Of a DNA stretch of 64,000 bases, positions 23,301 through 34,365 are shown in pieces. Under the pieces are notes generated by a model. It saw only the letters and a list, made by a program, of their open reading frames with translations, was not told the origin of the DNA and made no database searches. The stretch covers positions 12,296,501 through 12,360,500 of the forward strand of contig JAULJL010000018.1 of assembly GCA_030761205.1 (NCBI GenBank), in the 5' to 3' direction. The translations under genes and the position numbers were made by a program. Source of the stretch: Fremontodendron californicum. Its lineage: Eukaryota > Streptophyta > Magnoliopsida > Malvales > Malvaceae. Each line of letters opens with the position of its first letter. Positions within the stretch are counted from its first letter, which is position 1.

Positions 23301-24437
23301 CTTTCTTAATTTTCATATATTAATGATGATTCCTTCTCTATTGTTCTTCCTCAGTTGCTTAATCCCACCGAATTTTTCGCTGATATAGTCATTGAGCATG
23401 AATACGTTGAGTGCACTGCATCTTCAATCCATGCCTTGGTTTTGTTTAAGAAGTTGTACCCTGGGCACAGGAAAAAAGAAATCGAGAATTTTATTTCAAA
23501 TGCTGTACGCTACCTTGAAGATGTGCAAATGCCTGATGGTTCATGGTATGCTCTCTTTATATTTCATCAAATAGGAGTGTTATGATTGCTTTTGAAAGAA
23601 TTAGAGTTTAATCATTATAAACACTTCAAACAGGTATGGAAACTGGGGAGTTTGCTTCACTTATGGTTCATGGTTCGCACTTGGAGGGCTAGCAGCAGCT
23701 GGCAAGACCTACACCAATTGTCTAGCTGTGCGCAAAGGTGTTGAATTTCTACTCAGAACCCAAAGAGAGAATGGTGGGTGGGGAGAGAGCTACAAATCAT
23801 GCCCTGACAAGGTAAATCTTAAATGTCAAAAGCCCTCTGTCCTGTTTCATGTTTGACATATGACAAATATTCTCTACTCTCAGCATTGATTTAATTAGTA
23901 ATATCTATGTGCTTGGTGATGCAGAGATATGTACCTCTGGAAGAAGGCAGATCAAACTTGGTGCATACTGCATGGGCTATGATGGGTTTGATTCATGCTG
24001 GACAGGTGAGCCTAAAAGTCTTTTGATCAAATAATGCCCATTGTAACTCTCTTGATCTTCTATTCCTATGGGTTTTTTCTTTTGACAATGTTTGGTTTTA
24101 ACAGGCGGAAAGAGACCCAATGCCTCTTCACCGTGGTGCAAAGTTGATAATCAATTCTCAATTGGAAGATGGCGATTTTCCCCAACAGGTGCTAATTCTT
24201 GCTATATAGCTTACTTGGAAATGAAACTAGAAAATCAAAACGAAAGAGGAAACTGCCTATCCTAGAATATTTACTAGACTTTTTGCACCTAAACTTGATC
24301 TAACAATTGAATCTTATTCCTGACAGGAAATTACTGGAGTCTTCATGAAAAACTGCATGTTACACTATGCAGCATATAGGAACATTTACCCACTGTGGGC
24401 ACTTGCAGAGTACCAAAAACGTGTTCCATTGGCGTAA
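17363..24437 (+). CDS. Oxidosqualene cyclase, beta-amyrin synthase type (17 exons, 758 aa)
   Basis: Cyclises 2,3-oxidosqualene to a pentacyclic triterpene, most likely beta-amyrin, at the ER membrane. Exons: 17363-17563, 20513-20698, 20828-20917, 21003-21200, 21340-21424, 21677-21843, 21945-22136, 22249-22362, 22512-22631, 22753-22875, 22976-23074, 23169-23225, 23355-23545, 23634-23811, 23925-24005, 24105-24188, 24327-24437. All introns are GT-AG and the frame stays open to TAA. MWCYCR (256-261) carries the Trp typical of beta-amyrin synthases, where lupeol synthases have Leu. DCTAE (485-489) holds the protonating Asp485. F413, F474, W534, F728 and M729 fall exactly at the positions numbered in Euphorbia tirucalli beta-amyrin synthase. 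QW-type repeats include 109-115, 159-165, 602-608 and 651-657. The length is normal for the family. Oddity: Pro309 at the exon 6/7 border, where I expect Lys. A mixed amyrin product cannot be excluded. Confidence 0.95.
17564..20512 (+). other. Intron 1 of the cyclase gene (2.95 kb)
   Basis: By far the longest intron of the gene. It opens with a (CT)n microsatellite at 17576-17597 and contains A- and T-runs, an R1-like AT-rich insertion near 19690-19925 and a related AT-rich patch near 20090-20260. I saw no coding exon in it. The length of the intron appears to come from insertions. Confidence 0.8.
19690..19925. repeat. AT-rich inverted-repeat insertion in intron 1
   Basis: The left end has GGACGGGCC and an ATTCGAATCGAATCGGATT stretch. 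The right end has AATTCAAACCAAATCAATTC then GTTCAAACCCATCC, roughly the reverse complement. The AT-rich core resembles repeat family R1. It is probably a non-autonomous DNA element, and no target duplication was resolved. Confidence 0.45.
20727..20824 (+). repeat. 42-bp tandem repeat at the 3' end of intron 2
   Basis: Units 20727-20768 and 20769-20810 are identical, and a third partial unit (AGCCCCATTGATTG, 20811-20824) runs into the CAG of the splice acceptor. Each full unit carries two GTTAAT words that could act as branch points. The intron is only 129 bp, so the repeats make up most of it. Confidence 0.9.
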
Positions 24438-24647
24438 TCCCTTGCGAAAGGGTTTGAATCACAAACTTGTGAAACTGTAGTGATCAAAGGATTTGTTGGT
24501 TCTATCTTACTACTCTTATACTTTTTCTTTCTTTCTTTCTTTTGTATCTTTCACAAAGGCTGTTCATGAATGTACAAATGTCAATGAGTTGAAATTGTAT
24601 CCTAGAAATGGACGGGATGAAGCATGTAAAATGGTATGCCGACAAAT

Positions 24648-24653
24648 AATAAA
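24648..24653 (+). terminator. Polyadenylation signal of the cyclase gene
   Basis: AATAAA lies 211 bp after the stop codon, preceded by T-rich sequence and TTGTAT-type words (24542, 24596) of the kind found upstream of plant poly(A) sites. The cleavage site is not determined. Confidence 0.5.
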
Positions 24654-25224
24654 AAGTAAATGAGAAGTTCTTTTTTCAGTTTATTATGTATCAGCTTTGC
24701 CCATTTTAACTTTGCTGCTATTGCAACAAGCCATATCATAATTTTCAAAAATAATATTTTATTGAAACATAGCTAATGATTTTATTTATTTTTTTTTAAA
24801 TTGCACATCTCTTTCTTAAACAACTTATTCATAAATCTTAATATTGTATTATCATATAATAGCATTTATAGTAAAATAATTTGAATTTTAACTAAGTCAT
24901 AATTGAACAATTTGGTTCAATTCAATTTAGACTAAAAAAAAATTATAGCATGCATTTATATATGCATGCTGAGCCAGTTTTTTCGTTAGAATTACTTAAT
25001 GAAATTAGCATAAATTACCTAATTTATTAATAATAAAAGTTCAGTGATGTAATTTGATGAAATTAAAGGTTTGTGACCTATATGAAAGTTGATGATAAAT
25101 TTAGAGACCCACAATGTAAATTACGCGATAAAATACCATCTGGTTATCCCAAACGTGCAGAGACCCCTTTTAGTTTCAAAATACCAGTTTTTCCCTTAAC
25201 CATCTACCGGTTTCAAATCATTAC
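24654..25224. other. AT-rich 3' flank of the cyclase gene
   Basis: No gene or repeat with defined ends was recognised. A palindromic-looking GCATGCATTTATATATGCATGC stretch (about 24949-24970) is the only notable local structure. Confidence 0.4.
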
Positions 25225-27065
25225 TAAAGGTTGCAAAATGAATCCGAACTAAAAAATTTGCCCAAAAAAATCGAATTTTAACTCGCTCAAACTCGATTTG
25301 ACCAAAAAATCAAAAATTCGAATCCAAACCCTCTCAAATTCGATTTGACCAAAAAAATAAAAAATTCAAACCCAAAAGTCCGAGCCCGAAATGATCCGAA
25401 CCCGAGATCGACCCGATCATGAACTCGTAATAATCTGAATTAATACTAAAAATAAGAATGATCGAATCGTAATTAAACTCTAATATCTTTTATATTTTTA
25501 ATCAAAAATTAAAATTTAATACATCTAACTTAAAATAATAATTTTGTCTTCATGGGTCATTATTATTGAATAACAATTATTCAAATAGTAAATTATTAAA
25601 TTATTAAAATATATACTATACATATCAAGTAAATCATGTTTTTTTAAAAATTTAGTTTTTAGTTAAGATTAAACCATTAGAACAAATAATTGAGTAATAA
25701 CTAATACTAGTATTTTTTTTTGTATTATCTTACCAGCTCTTAAACTTAGCTATGTTTGGATACACAATCGTAAAGAAAAAGAAAGGAAAGGAAAAGAGAG
25801 GAAGGTTGAGGAAAGGAAAGTGTACATGTACCTCTTATTTGGATAGTTAAAATTAATAAAGGAAATGAAAGAAATTCTAACAACAATTGTTTGGTTAAAG
25901 AGTGAAAAGGAAAGGAGAGAATTTATTATAATAAAAATTTCCAATTATAACATTTTTATAAAATAACATATAATATCAAAATTATTTATAAACTAAAATA
26001 AAAAAATAATATCAAATATCAAATTTATTTATAAAAAATGTATGACTGGAATTTATTAGGATAAAATTTATTATAAATTTATATAAGTATTATTAGTATT
26101 TTATCATAGTTTTAAAAAGCTCAATTAGTATAGATATTTTTTTATTTTTATATGTGTTTTTGTCTTTTTTATTTTTTTAAAAATAAAAAATATGAAATAA
26201 TAATAAAATGAGAGAAATTAAAACCAAGTATAAAATAAAGAAATTTTTTTTTTGAATGAATTAAAAAGGTAATGAATTATAATGATTTTTGAAAATTGAA
26301 AAAAAAAAACATTAAGGATAGAAAAGTCATTTTATAAGTAAAAAGATTTTAACCCTTTCCTTTCTCTATCATTTTTCCCAATTTAGGGTAACTAAAAAAT
26401 TGAACATTTGAGGGAAAGTGAGGGATGCTAAACTCCCCTCACTTTCCTTTATTAATTTTTTTTTTTTTATATCCAAACAAGGGAAAGCAAGGGAAATGTT
26501 TCCCATTTTCCCTTGCTTTACTTTACTTTTCTTTCGTTTCCCTCCCCCTACCTCAATCCAAACATAGGTGTCTTATTTCTTTTTCAAATATAGTTGCCCA
26601 TTTTGATTTAATTATTAATGTATACAATTATATTTATATGTATGCATAATATAAATCATAACATATTTACATATTAAATATTAGAGTTTATCGAATCAAT
26701 TGTTTTAAATATCAGTATGATAATCTATCATATTTTCAATAATCAATTATTTAACAAATTTATTTATATAAAAAATTAATTTTATATTCTTTTTGCGCTA
26801 ACAAATATTGATTTTAATGTACAAATATAATTAAAAATATTATATTATACAAAAACTTATTTAAAGATAATAATAATTTATTTTTTAATTTAAATATTTA
26901 AATTATGTAAAAATAATTACATATAATAAAAAATAAAAAATAACGTAAAACATACCCAAGTCCAAGTTCAAACCTAAAATGATCCGAATTCGAATAAATT
27001 TGAATCGAAGTAATTCAAACTCGAAAATATCCTATCGAAACCTGTCCAATAATCATCTCTAACCA
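25225..27065. repeat. Dispersed element with CCGAACCCGA-type ends
   Basis: Both ends are rich in degenerate CCGAA/CCCGA words (25240-25440 and 26945-27060), and the middle is AT-rich. The same vocabulary, reverse-complemented (TCGGGTTCGGAT), marks the element at 43600-45310. A separate inverted-repeat element (25750-26567) appears inserted in the middle. The outer limits are approximate and no target duplication was identified. Confidence 0.4.
25750..26567. mobile_element. MITE-like element with 12-bp terminal inverted repeats
   Basis: It begins CTATGTTTGGAT and ends ATCCAAACATAG, a perfect 12-bp inverted repeat. The subterminal sequences are purine-rich on the left (AAAGGAAAGGAAAAGAG) and the pyrimidine-rich complement on the right, so the ends could pair over roughly 100 bp imperfectly. 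There is no coding capacity and no clear target-site duplication, so the superfamily is not assigned. Confidence 0.55.
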
Positions 27066-27206
27066 TTCCCCACTTTGGACCCCACTGCCACATCCTTTAA
27101 AAATTGACCAATTGAATTTTTTTCTCAACAAAATCCCCCTCATCTCTTTCCTGCCAATTTCATCATTCTATTGGTCAAATCCAACAAAAATTTCATTATC
27201 AACGTA

Positions 27207-27215
27207 ATGAATATA
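27207..27215. repeat. Target-site duplication, left copy (ATGAATATA)
   Basis: Nine bases repeated exactly at 37002-37010, directly outside the two terminal inverted repeats. Nine-bp duplications are diagnostic of Mutator-like elements. Confidence 0.85.
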
Positions 27216-27450
27216 GAGTAAACTTGAAAAACATGCTCTTTAATTAAAATAATCATTTGTTGATCTAATGGATAAAAATAATTTGTAGAAAAAAATAAAA
27301 ATTGTAAAGGCTTTTATACCCTTAATTGTTGAGTTAAAAAAGAAGAAAATTTCTATTTCTTTTCTCTCTTTTTCTCCTTCAACGATATTTTTATTCTTTC
27401 CTCCCTTTCACCCTCCAACCTCCTCCCTTTCCTTTTCTATTTATTCTCCC
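27216..27450. repeat. Left terminal inverted repeat of the Mutator-like element
   Basis: Starts GAGTAAACTTGAAAAACATG and pairs with the right end. Fifteen of the first 21 positions match the right terminus, and the similarity resumes in blocks to the CTCCCTTTCC region near 27425. Confidence 0.75.
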
Positions 27451-29750
27451 ATAACTACGGCAGTAGGTCAAAGAGAGAAGATGTCGCATTTGTACTGTCA
27501 ATGCTGCATCAAGTAATTAGTTCACTTTGGTACAACTTATGCTTGGTAGTTAGTTGTGTTGAATTTTAGCCTTAAAATTAATTGATTGAAGATAGTTTAT
27601 GTGGAATATATTTTTAGAAATTTCTACTTGTTATTTTAGTGATAAACTGCGATTTTGGTGGATTATTAGAATGGTTAAAAGTTATTTTGTTTGAAGAAAC
27701 TTTTATGTTATGTGTGCATGGTGTTTGTTAAAATGTCTCTTAGGCCTTTTTTTTTGTTTTGATGTTAGGACCTTATTCAACTAGTATAAAGAAAGTATAT
27801 ATCTATTTGTACATATAATAATGCTAAATGTATATATTGTTATAGCTATATGTACATATAATATGGAAGACAACTATATTAATAGTGATATTTTTTGTCA
27901 CAACAACAAAAGAAATAGAGAAAATAAATTGAATTCAAACATTAATACTGACATCTATTTAAATACTTTTTTAAGTTATAGTTTTATCATGTCATTTTAA
28001 AAAAAATAAAACACTGCTTTGAAACACAATCTAAATCCTTTTCTTGGTAACTTTCTCCCTTAAAAACCATATGCACCTCTTAGAAGAAGTGCTTATGTAA
28101 CTACTACAAAACACTTCTATCAACTAGCCATTAGCCTAACTTCTCTTTCGGTAAATTTTTGCTTAGAGTTTAAAGAGTGTCATTCCCAGTATAAGTCCTA
28201 TTAGATTAGCATGCAAGTGTTCTTGACTTTGCATTCATTAAAGGCTTTTATTCACTTGTTTGTCTATTAGCTTACTATTGGTTTAGAGATGAGATGATGA
28301 ACGAAATGTTGATGCATAGATTGCTTTTTAATCACAGAGTTATGCATCCATAAAATACTCTAGTTGCTAGTTGTGGAGTATAATGGAAGACCTAGGATAA
28401 AATTTGAAGAACTCTTTATTTTTTGGGAAATGCATATGCATAAAGTAAATCTAGAAGAAAAGAACAAGAGAAAAGTAAATCAATTTTGGAGGGAAATGTA
28501 AACAATGTTATTAAGGATGTGTGGCCTAAGGCACATGTCCTGCAAGATGTTTTCTTCATATAAACTAAGCAGTCCTCATGTAGGTTGCCTTCATGAGCAA
28601 ATTGAAGTATCAAGGACTACAGAATTTAATACAGCTTTGAAAAAAAGTATATTGATATAATATGAGCGAGTCTTTTTCCTTACCATTTCTCCCTTTCTAA
28701 TGAGTCATGACTTCCTAAATTGTTAATGAATGCTAGGAGAAACATTATGATGTCATGATAATAGCTTGGCCTTTTTAGTTTTCCTATTCAGAGTGCCAAA
28801 GGCCAGAGTCATGGATTTTTTTTTTCCAGAAAAAAAAGAAGTCATTTGGTCCAAAAGAAATTGTCCATAATAGTTAGTAAGTCAACAATACAGTAATTGA
28901 TCACTTTCATGGAGTTTTAGTGCCCAAGGTTATTTTGGAAATTTTTTATTATGTCAAATTGTATTTTTGTAGTTTTAAATTTAATCTCTTGTTGGTCCAC
29001 TTTTTTTTTTTTTTGTTGATATAGTCAAGTCATTACGACATCTAGTCTTTATGTTATATAATTTGGGTCTTATTCATTCCTTTAGTTGTTGCTTTAGTGG
29101 TTACTTTTATTTTTGAAAGTAAAAAGTGTGTTCAAATATAGGAAAAAAATCTAAAACAAATCTATTTTGATGTTTTTTCTTTTCTTGGCCAAGTACTCAA
29201 TTAGCCAATAACTCAGTCATTATAAAACTCCAACTCTACCAAGATAGATGGCGAAGACTTTAAAGAGACAAATAGGAAAATGTAAAATAAATTGGCTAAC
29301 TGAGTATTTTCTCTCTTCCTTTTTTTCCCCTCATTTCTCTTCCCTTTCTACATTTATAATGCCTCAGCTACTGTTCACAACATAAGACAACATGCATAAC
29401 CTTATTTAATCTTTGCTTAACAGAACAATACATCACTACTTTAATCTAGTTCTACTGCCACCCAGAATTCCAGCATGTTTTTCCCTAAATTCCTCTCGTT
29501 CCTAAGACAAAATCCCTATTTTTAAAAATATTTCTTAGTAAAGCTGTTATTTTAGGGTAGTTTTAGTTATACTTCAAATTGGTAAGCTTGGATTTACCTT
29601 GGTTTAGTTAATAATTGATACTTTATAGAATATAATTTGTTATATATTCACTTTAGAAAGTTGAATCAACTCTTCTCTTCTTTCTTTTACTGTCAGATTA
29701 TTATTCTCTTCAATGATAAATGAATATTTTGTTTCCACTATTTTTTTTTA
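27451..29750. other. Mutator-like element interior, unassigned
   Basis: AT-rich sequence with no convincing gene. A 65-residue - strand frame at 28416-28613 has no recognisable motif. Part of this may be captured non-coding host DNA. Confidence 0.4.
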
Positions 29751-29868
29751 GTAGAGTTTACTTATCTTCAACTTGGCTTGAGCTATTTATAGGGTATGGT
29801 AAATTCTATAAATCCTCTAGCACATTGGTAGAGTTTACTTATCTTCAACTTGGCTTGAGTTATTTACA
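29751..29868. repeat. Tandem duplication, 77-bp period
   Basis: GTAGAGTTTACTTATCTTCA with about 20 following bases occurs at 29751 and again at 29828. The second copy is partial. It lies directly upstream of the captured exon pair. Confidence 0.8.
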
Positions 29869-29960
29869 GGCTTGAGATATCTTTACTAATTACTGTATAA
29901 TCTTCGAAGGTGAACATTGGTTTTAATCTCACTCAGCTATCTATTTCTTTTAACTTACAG

Positions 29961-30280
29961 TACCACCATTGTATGGAGCAGTCCAACAATGAAAGAGCTG
30001 TTGATGGGGTATGAAAATTCTTTCAAGTTCTTTAAGTGCATTTGACTTGAAATATTTCTTGTAATTTTTCTTACAGTGCAAGTGATTGTGGGTTTTTTTT
30101 TTTTTTTTTTAATTAAGCACTTACAATCCTGGTTTGGCCGAATTAATCCACCGCTCAATCGAGTGATTGTCATAGAAATTATTTGTATTTTCTGTAAGAC
30201 TAATGCGAAAGTTTTTAATTGATGTACATAATTTTTTTCAGGCTGATGCGAAGAAGTACCGTCTACAACTCGCTGCCTAG
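29961..30280 (+). pseudogene. Captured 3' end of an unidentified host gene (two exons)
   Basis: A TTACAG acceptor opens exon 29961-30008, encoding 16 residues (YHHCMEQSNNERAVDG) that end at GT. A T-rich tract and TTTTTTTCAG then open exon 30242-30280, encoding ADAKKYRLQLAA and a TAG stop. The frame is continuous across the intron, and the sequence behind it looks like a 3' UTR. I do not recognise the protein. Its position inside a Mutator-like element suggests a captured gene tail, not a complete gene, because no upstream exons are visible. Confidence 0.5.
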
Positions 30281-31322
30281 TTGATTTTGGATTTACGAAA
30301 TACGAAAAAGGAGTTATTGAAACAACATATGAATGGACAGTGATTCTAAGCATGGTTATGCGAAAGTTCTAAGCATGTTGTCACAGTAATCCCTGTTAAG
30401 ATTTGGTCGATCCAACAAATTTTACTGTGATGGAAACAAGTAAACAAGGAATACTTTTGTTATCATGTGTTTGGAGTTATTGAAATAGGCAGTGATTCTT
30501 AGTAATGTGTTTGGAGTTGTATTCATATTCATATTCAGAGCTATTGGTATTATGCCTATCTTTGATGTTATCATGTGTTTTTTTTATTACTTTTGTTATT
30601 ATGCCCACTAAGGTAGACATGTTACAATGATGTTTATAACTTGATCATAGGCTTTTTTTTTAACTATGTTGGCCATTCCCAGCATTTTCATCAGCACTGT
30701 ATAGTATTTTCTTTAGTTCAGGTTTCTTATTTTTTTTTTATTTCCATATTTCTCCCATGATTTATCGACTTCTATGTCCATTCTTTAACTTGCCATTCCT
30801 TTTTTTTTGGCTTTAATTTATCTATCTATAACAATGGTTGGTGGTATGAATGAGCTTTGTAACTTGATATTTTTTATTTTACAGCAGTTGTCTTTATTTA
30901 AGAATTGATCATGTTTTGGAGCTGTGAATTGAGCTTGAAACCATTGTAAAAAATATATATACAGACTTGATTTGGTCGATAGATGTAAAAGAAAAATGTT
31001 AAGATTTATTGCAAGTTTTTGGATGATTAAGGTCAAATGCCTTTTTTTGTCACTGTTAAGAAATGTACATATAGTTTTGTTGAATGTACATACAGCAATG
31101 GTATATTTACATATTGTTTTACTTCTATGTACATATGAATGGACTTATTTTATTAAAATATTTCTTAGTAAAATTGTTATTTTAGACTACTTTTAAATGA
31201 TTTGGGGATTAATTGATTGAGGTTTAGGGTTGAATTTGTCACAATATAAAAATGTACATATAGTTTTGTTGAATGTACATACAACAATGCTATATGTACG
31301 TACGATTTTACTTCTATATACA

Positions 31323-34300
31323 TGTAGACACCTAATTTTGTCCGGACCCCTAAATAAGGTATATTTTTTTTTCCTAAATTGATGTTTCAGAATGCTAAAA
31401 GGCTTTTCTCATCTTGCAGGTGGTGCTCTGAGGCTTAGTCTAAGAAAGCAGACAGAAAAAGTCAAACTCGAAAAAAAACAACCCCGAAAAAAGTCAACCC
31501 CAAAAAAGTCAACCTTGAAAATGTCAACTACTGAAAAAGTCAACCCACTTTCAAAATCAAGATTTGAGGTTCAATTGAAAAACGGTGAAATAATTTTGAT
31601 AATCTGAGTTCTACATTGAAAGATATGGAGTTCGAAAGTTGGGTTACGAGATTCAATACGAAGGAAACCCTAAATCGAGAAATTTGGGGAAAAGTGCTTA
31701 AACGATCAAATTGGTTGGAATTGAAGGTCTCAAATGAAATATAAGCACTGACTACGGGTAATGGAGAAGCCATTTGGAAGAAAAACTGATAGAGAAGTCA
31801 ATTCGGAAGAAAACCGAGGATTAGGGCTTTTTTGTGTGGATTTCGGTGAAATTTGAAAGAATTGCAGAAATGGCCCAATTCGGAAGATCTAAAGCCCCTA
31901 ATTGATGAGAAATGATTAAAAAAGGATAGCCCAAGGCTCAGTTTGAAGAAAATCTGAAAATCAGACTTGTTTTGAGCAAAACCGGGTTTCAGAGGCAAAA
32001 GGGCAAAATTGGAAAATATGGGAAAAATAGCAAATAAACTCCAAAAATTCTGAAAATTTGCAAATCTCATTATTAAATCATTTCAAAGAGATTGGAGAAA
32101 GAAAATCTCGATTCGGAGTTCATTTGCAAAATGGTCAAATACCGGGTTTCCTATACAGTAATTCAAGCAGATAAATCCCGAAAAAATAGCAAATGAACTC
32201 TAAAAATTCTGAAAATTTGCAAATATAATTTTTAAATTATTTGGAAGAGATTGGAGAAATAAAATCTTGATTCGGAGTTCGTTTGCAAAATGGCCAAATC
32301 TCGGGTCCCCTATGCAATAATTCAAGTAGATAAATCCCGAAAAAATAGCAAATGAGCTCCAAAAATTATGAAAACTTCCAGATCATATTTTTAAATTATT
32401 TGGAAGAGATTGGTGAATAAAAATTTGGATTCGGAGCTCGTTTAAAAAATGGTAAAGTTCGGGTGCATAAAAGGGGTAATTTTGGAAATAAATCCGAAAT
32501 AAATAGCAAATGGACTCGAAAATTTTTGAAAACTTCCAGAATTCAATTTTTTATTATTTCAAAAGTATTGAAAAAAGAAAATTCTAATTTGGAGTCCATT
32601 GCTATTTATTTAAGTTCGAGGGACAAAAAGGTCATTTCACCAAGGACAGTAGAGGCAGATTTGAAATCAAAAGGGAAATAATGGTTGAATTTGGCTAAGG
32701 CATTTAGAGGGGTTTGGTTAGAAGATTTAGCTACTGTCTTAGGGTAGTTTCTAAGCCTTTTTAAACTTTAAAAATGATTTTATAAATCTCGAGTTAAGGG
32801 TAGTTAAGTCCGGGATTTTAAACTTAGGAAATTAGTCATTTTAAAAGGGTTTGGTAAGGGTTTTAATTTTTATTCAAATTTTTCTTCTAAATTATTTTCA
32901 AACAATCACAAAGTTTTGTTTTTTTAGAAAATCTAATTTGACATATTTTCCTAAGGTAGCCAGATATCTTTTTGATATACGAATTTCTTTAATTAAAGGA
33001 AAAAATACATTTTTCATGCATTGCATTTTCCATGTTCATGCATTTTATTTAAATGTGTGATTTTTGCTATGATACTTTCCATGATATTATTATTATTATT
33101 TTAATTCACATTTTATGATCTTATTTTTGTTTTCCATATGATTTTTAATGTTTCATGATATCCTAAGCTTTTTATTTAGTTATTTTTGTCACATTATTTA
33201 GCATATACTATGTTCATGCATTATTATTTTTATTAGTATTTTCATGCATATTATATGTTAGTATTATTTTAATTCCATGTCATTTCTTAGATCATATTCC
33301 ATGTCATTTAGGTTATTTTATTTATAACATGTCATGTTATTTAAAATATGCCATATCATTTAGAATTGTCATGTCATTTAAATCATTTTATCTCATTCAG
33401 AATATACCATAATACTTAGGATTTTTTCATTTTACCTAGAATATACTATGTCATTTGAATTATGTCATATCATTTAGGTTGCATTATATTATATAAATTT
33501 ACCATGTCATTTTATTTATGTCATACATGTTCATGTTCATATTTTAAATGTTTTGAAAAAGATAATGATTTTCAATAAAAAATAAAGATATTCCCGAGTT
33601 AAAATAATTCATGAGGTTCTCTACAGGGTTTGCTGGAGGGAATATAATCAATTATCATTAATAAATGAATATCTTTCTTTCAAAAAAAAAAAAAACGAGA
33701 ATGATTCAGAAAGTTTTCCATATAGATAAAAATTTCTATATTTTGCCGATTTTGTCGGGGAATATAGGAAAATTTTGAATTTATAAATTCTGGATCATTT
33801 TCAATTAAAATTGGAATTATTTTTCTTAAAATTGGGAATTAACTTGAAATACTAAATTAAAAACCAACTTTTTACCGAGACTTGAGATAACACACGATTA
33901 ATAAGGTACCGATTTATATGGGCGTTGTGGGGGGGCTAATCCTTCCCGGCACGTAACTGACTCCCGAACCCGCTTCTTTGATTTTCTCTGGTTTATAACG
34001 CAGACTTGAAATTGGTTTTAAAAATGTTTTAATTAATTTTAAAATGTTTTATAAAACCGGTTTTAATAGGTAGCTAGCTGGTCACACCTAGCAAAAAAAG
34101 ATTGGTGGCGACTCCTTGTCTTTTTACGAGGCCGTTTTCATACCCTCGACCGTTTATTTTATTTCAAGAGGAATTAAGTCGTCTTTTCTTCTGTTTTGCC
34201 CCTCACTTGAACAGGTTCCCCGCGATCCGGGATCACGTATCGACAGCTTCATTTTTCTAGAGGAATTAAGTCGACTTTTCCTCGTTTTTTAATGTCACGT

Positions 34301-34365
34301 CTAAGGAAAATGAATAATTAAAGTCTTGCGATGAGACGTTATTGTTATTTCTTAGGGTTGCGACA
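31323..34365 (+). mobile_element. Solo LTR of a Tat/Ogre-type retrotransposon
   Basis: Starts TGTAGACACC and ends GCGACA like the 4.86-kb LTR at 53870, and is homologous to it at both ends and in most of its length. It is flanked by a perfect 5-bp duplication ATACA (31318-31322 and 34366-34370). No internal region is present, so it arose by recombination between two LTRs. It is 3.04 kb because a block equal to about 55158-56973 of the longer LTR is absent, with the junction near 32645. The short frames inside it are not genes. Confidence 0.93.
34102..34115 (+). other. tRNA-Arg-complementary motif inside the LTR
   Basis: TTGGTGGCGACTCC occurs about 250 bp before the LTR end. It contains TGGCGACTCC, the sequence expected of a tRNA-Arg primer-binding site, although the true site lies after the LTR. 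Equivalent motifs are at 58583-58596 (+), 10878-10892 (-) and about 717-731 (-). Confidence 0.6.

Noticed and set aside
31392..32681. Short frames in the solo LTR (for example the Lys-rich frame at 31392)
   Set aside because: They come from AAAAAGTCAAC-type LTR repeats. The same region in the longer LTR has different frames, so none is conserved.
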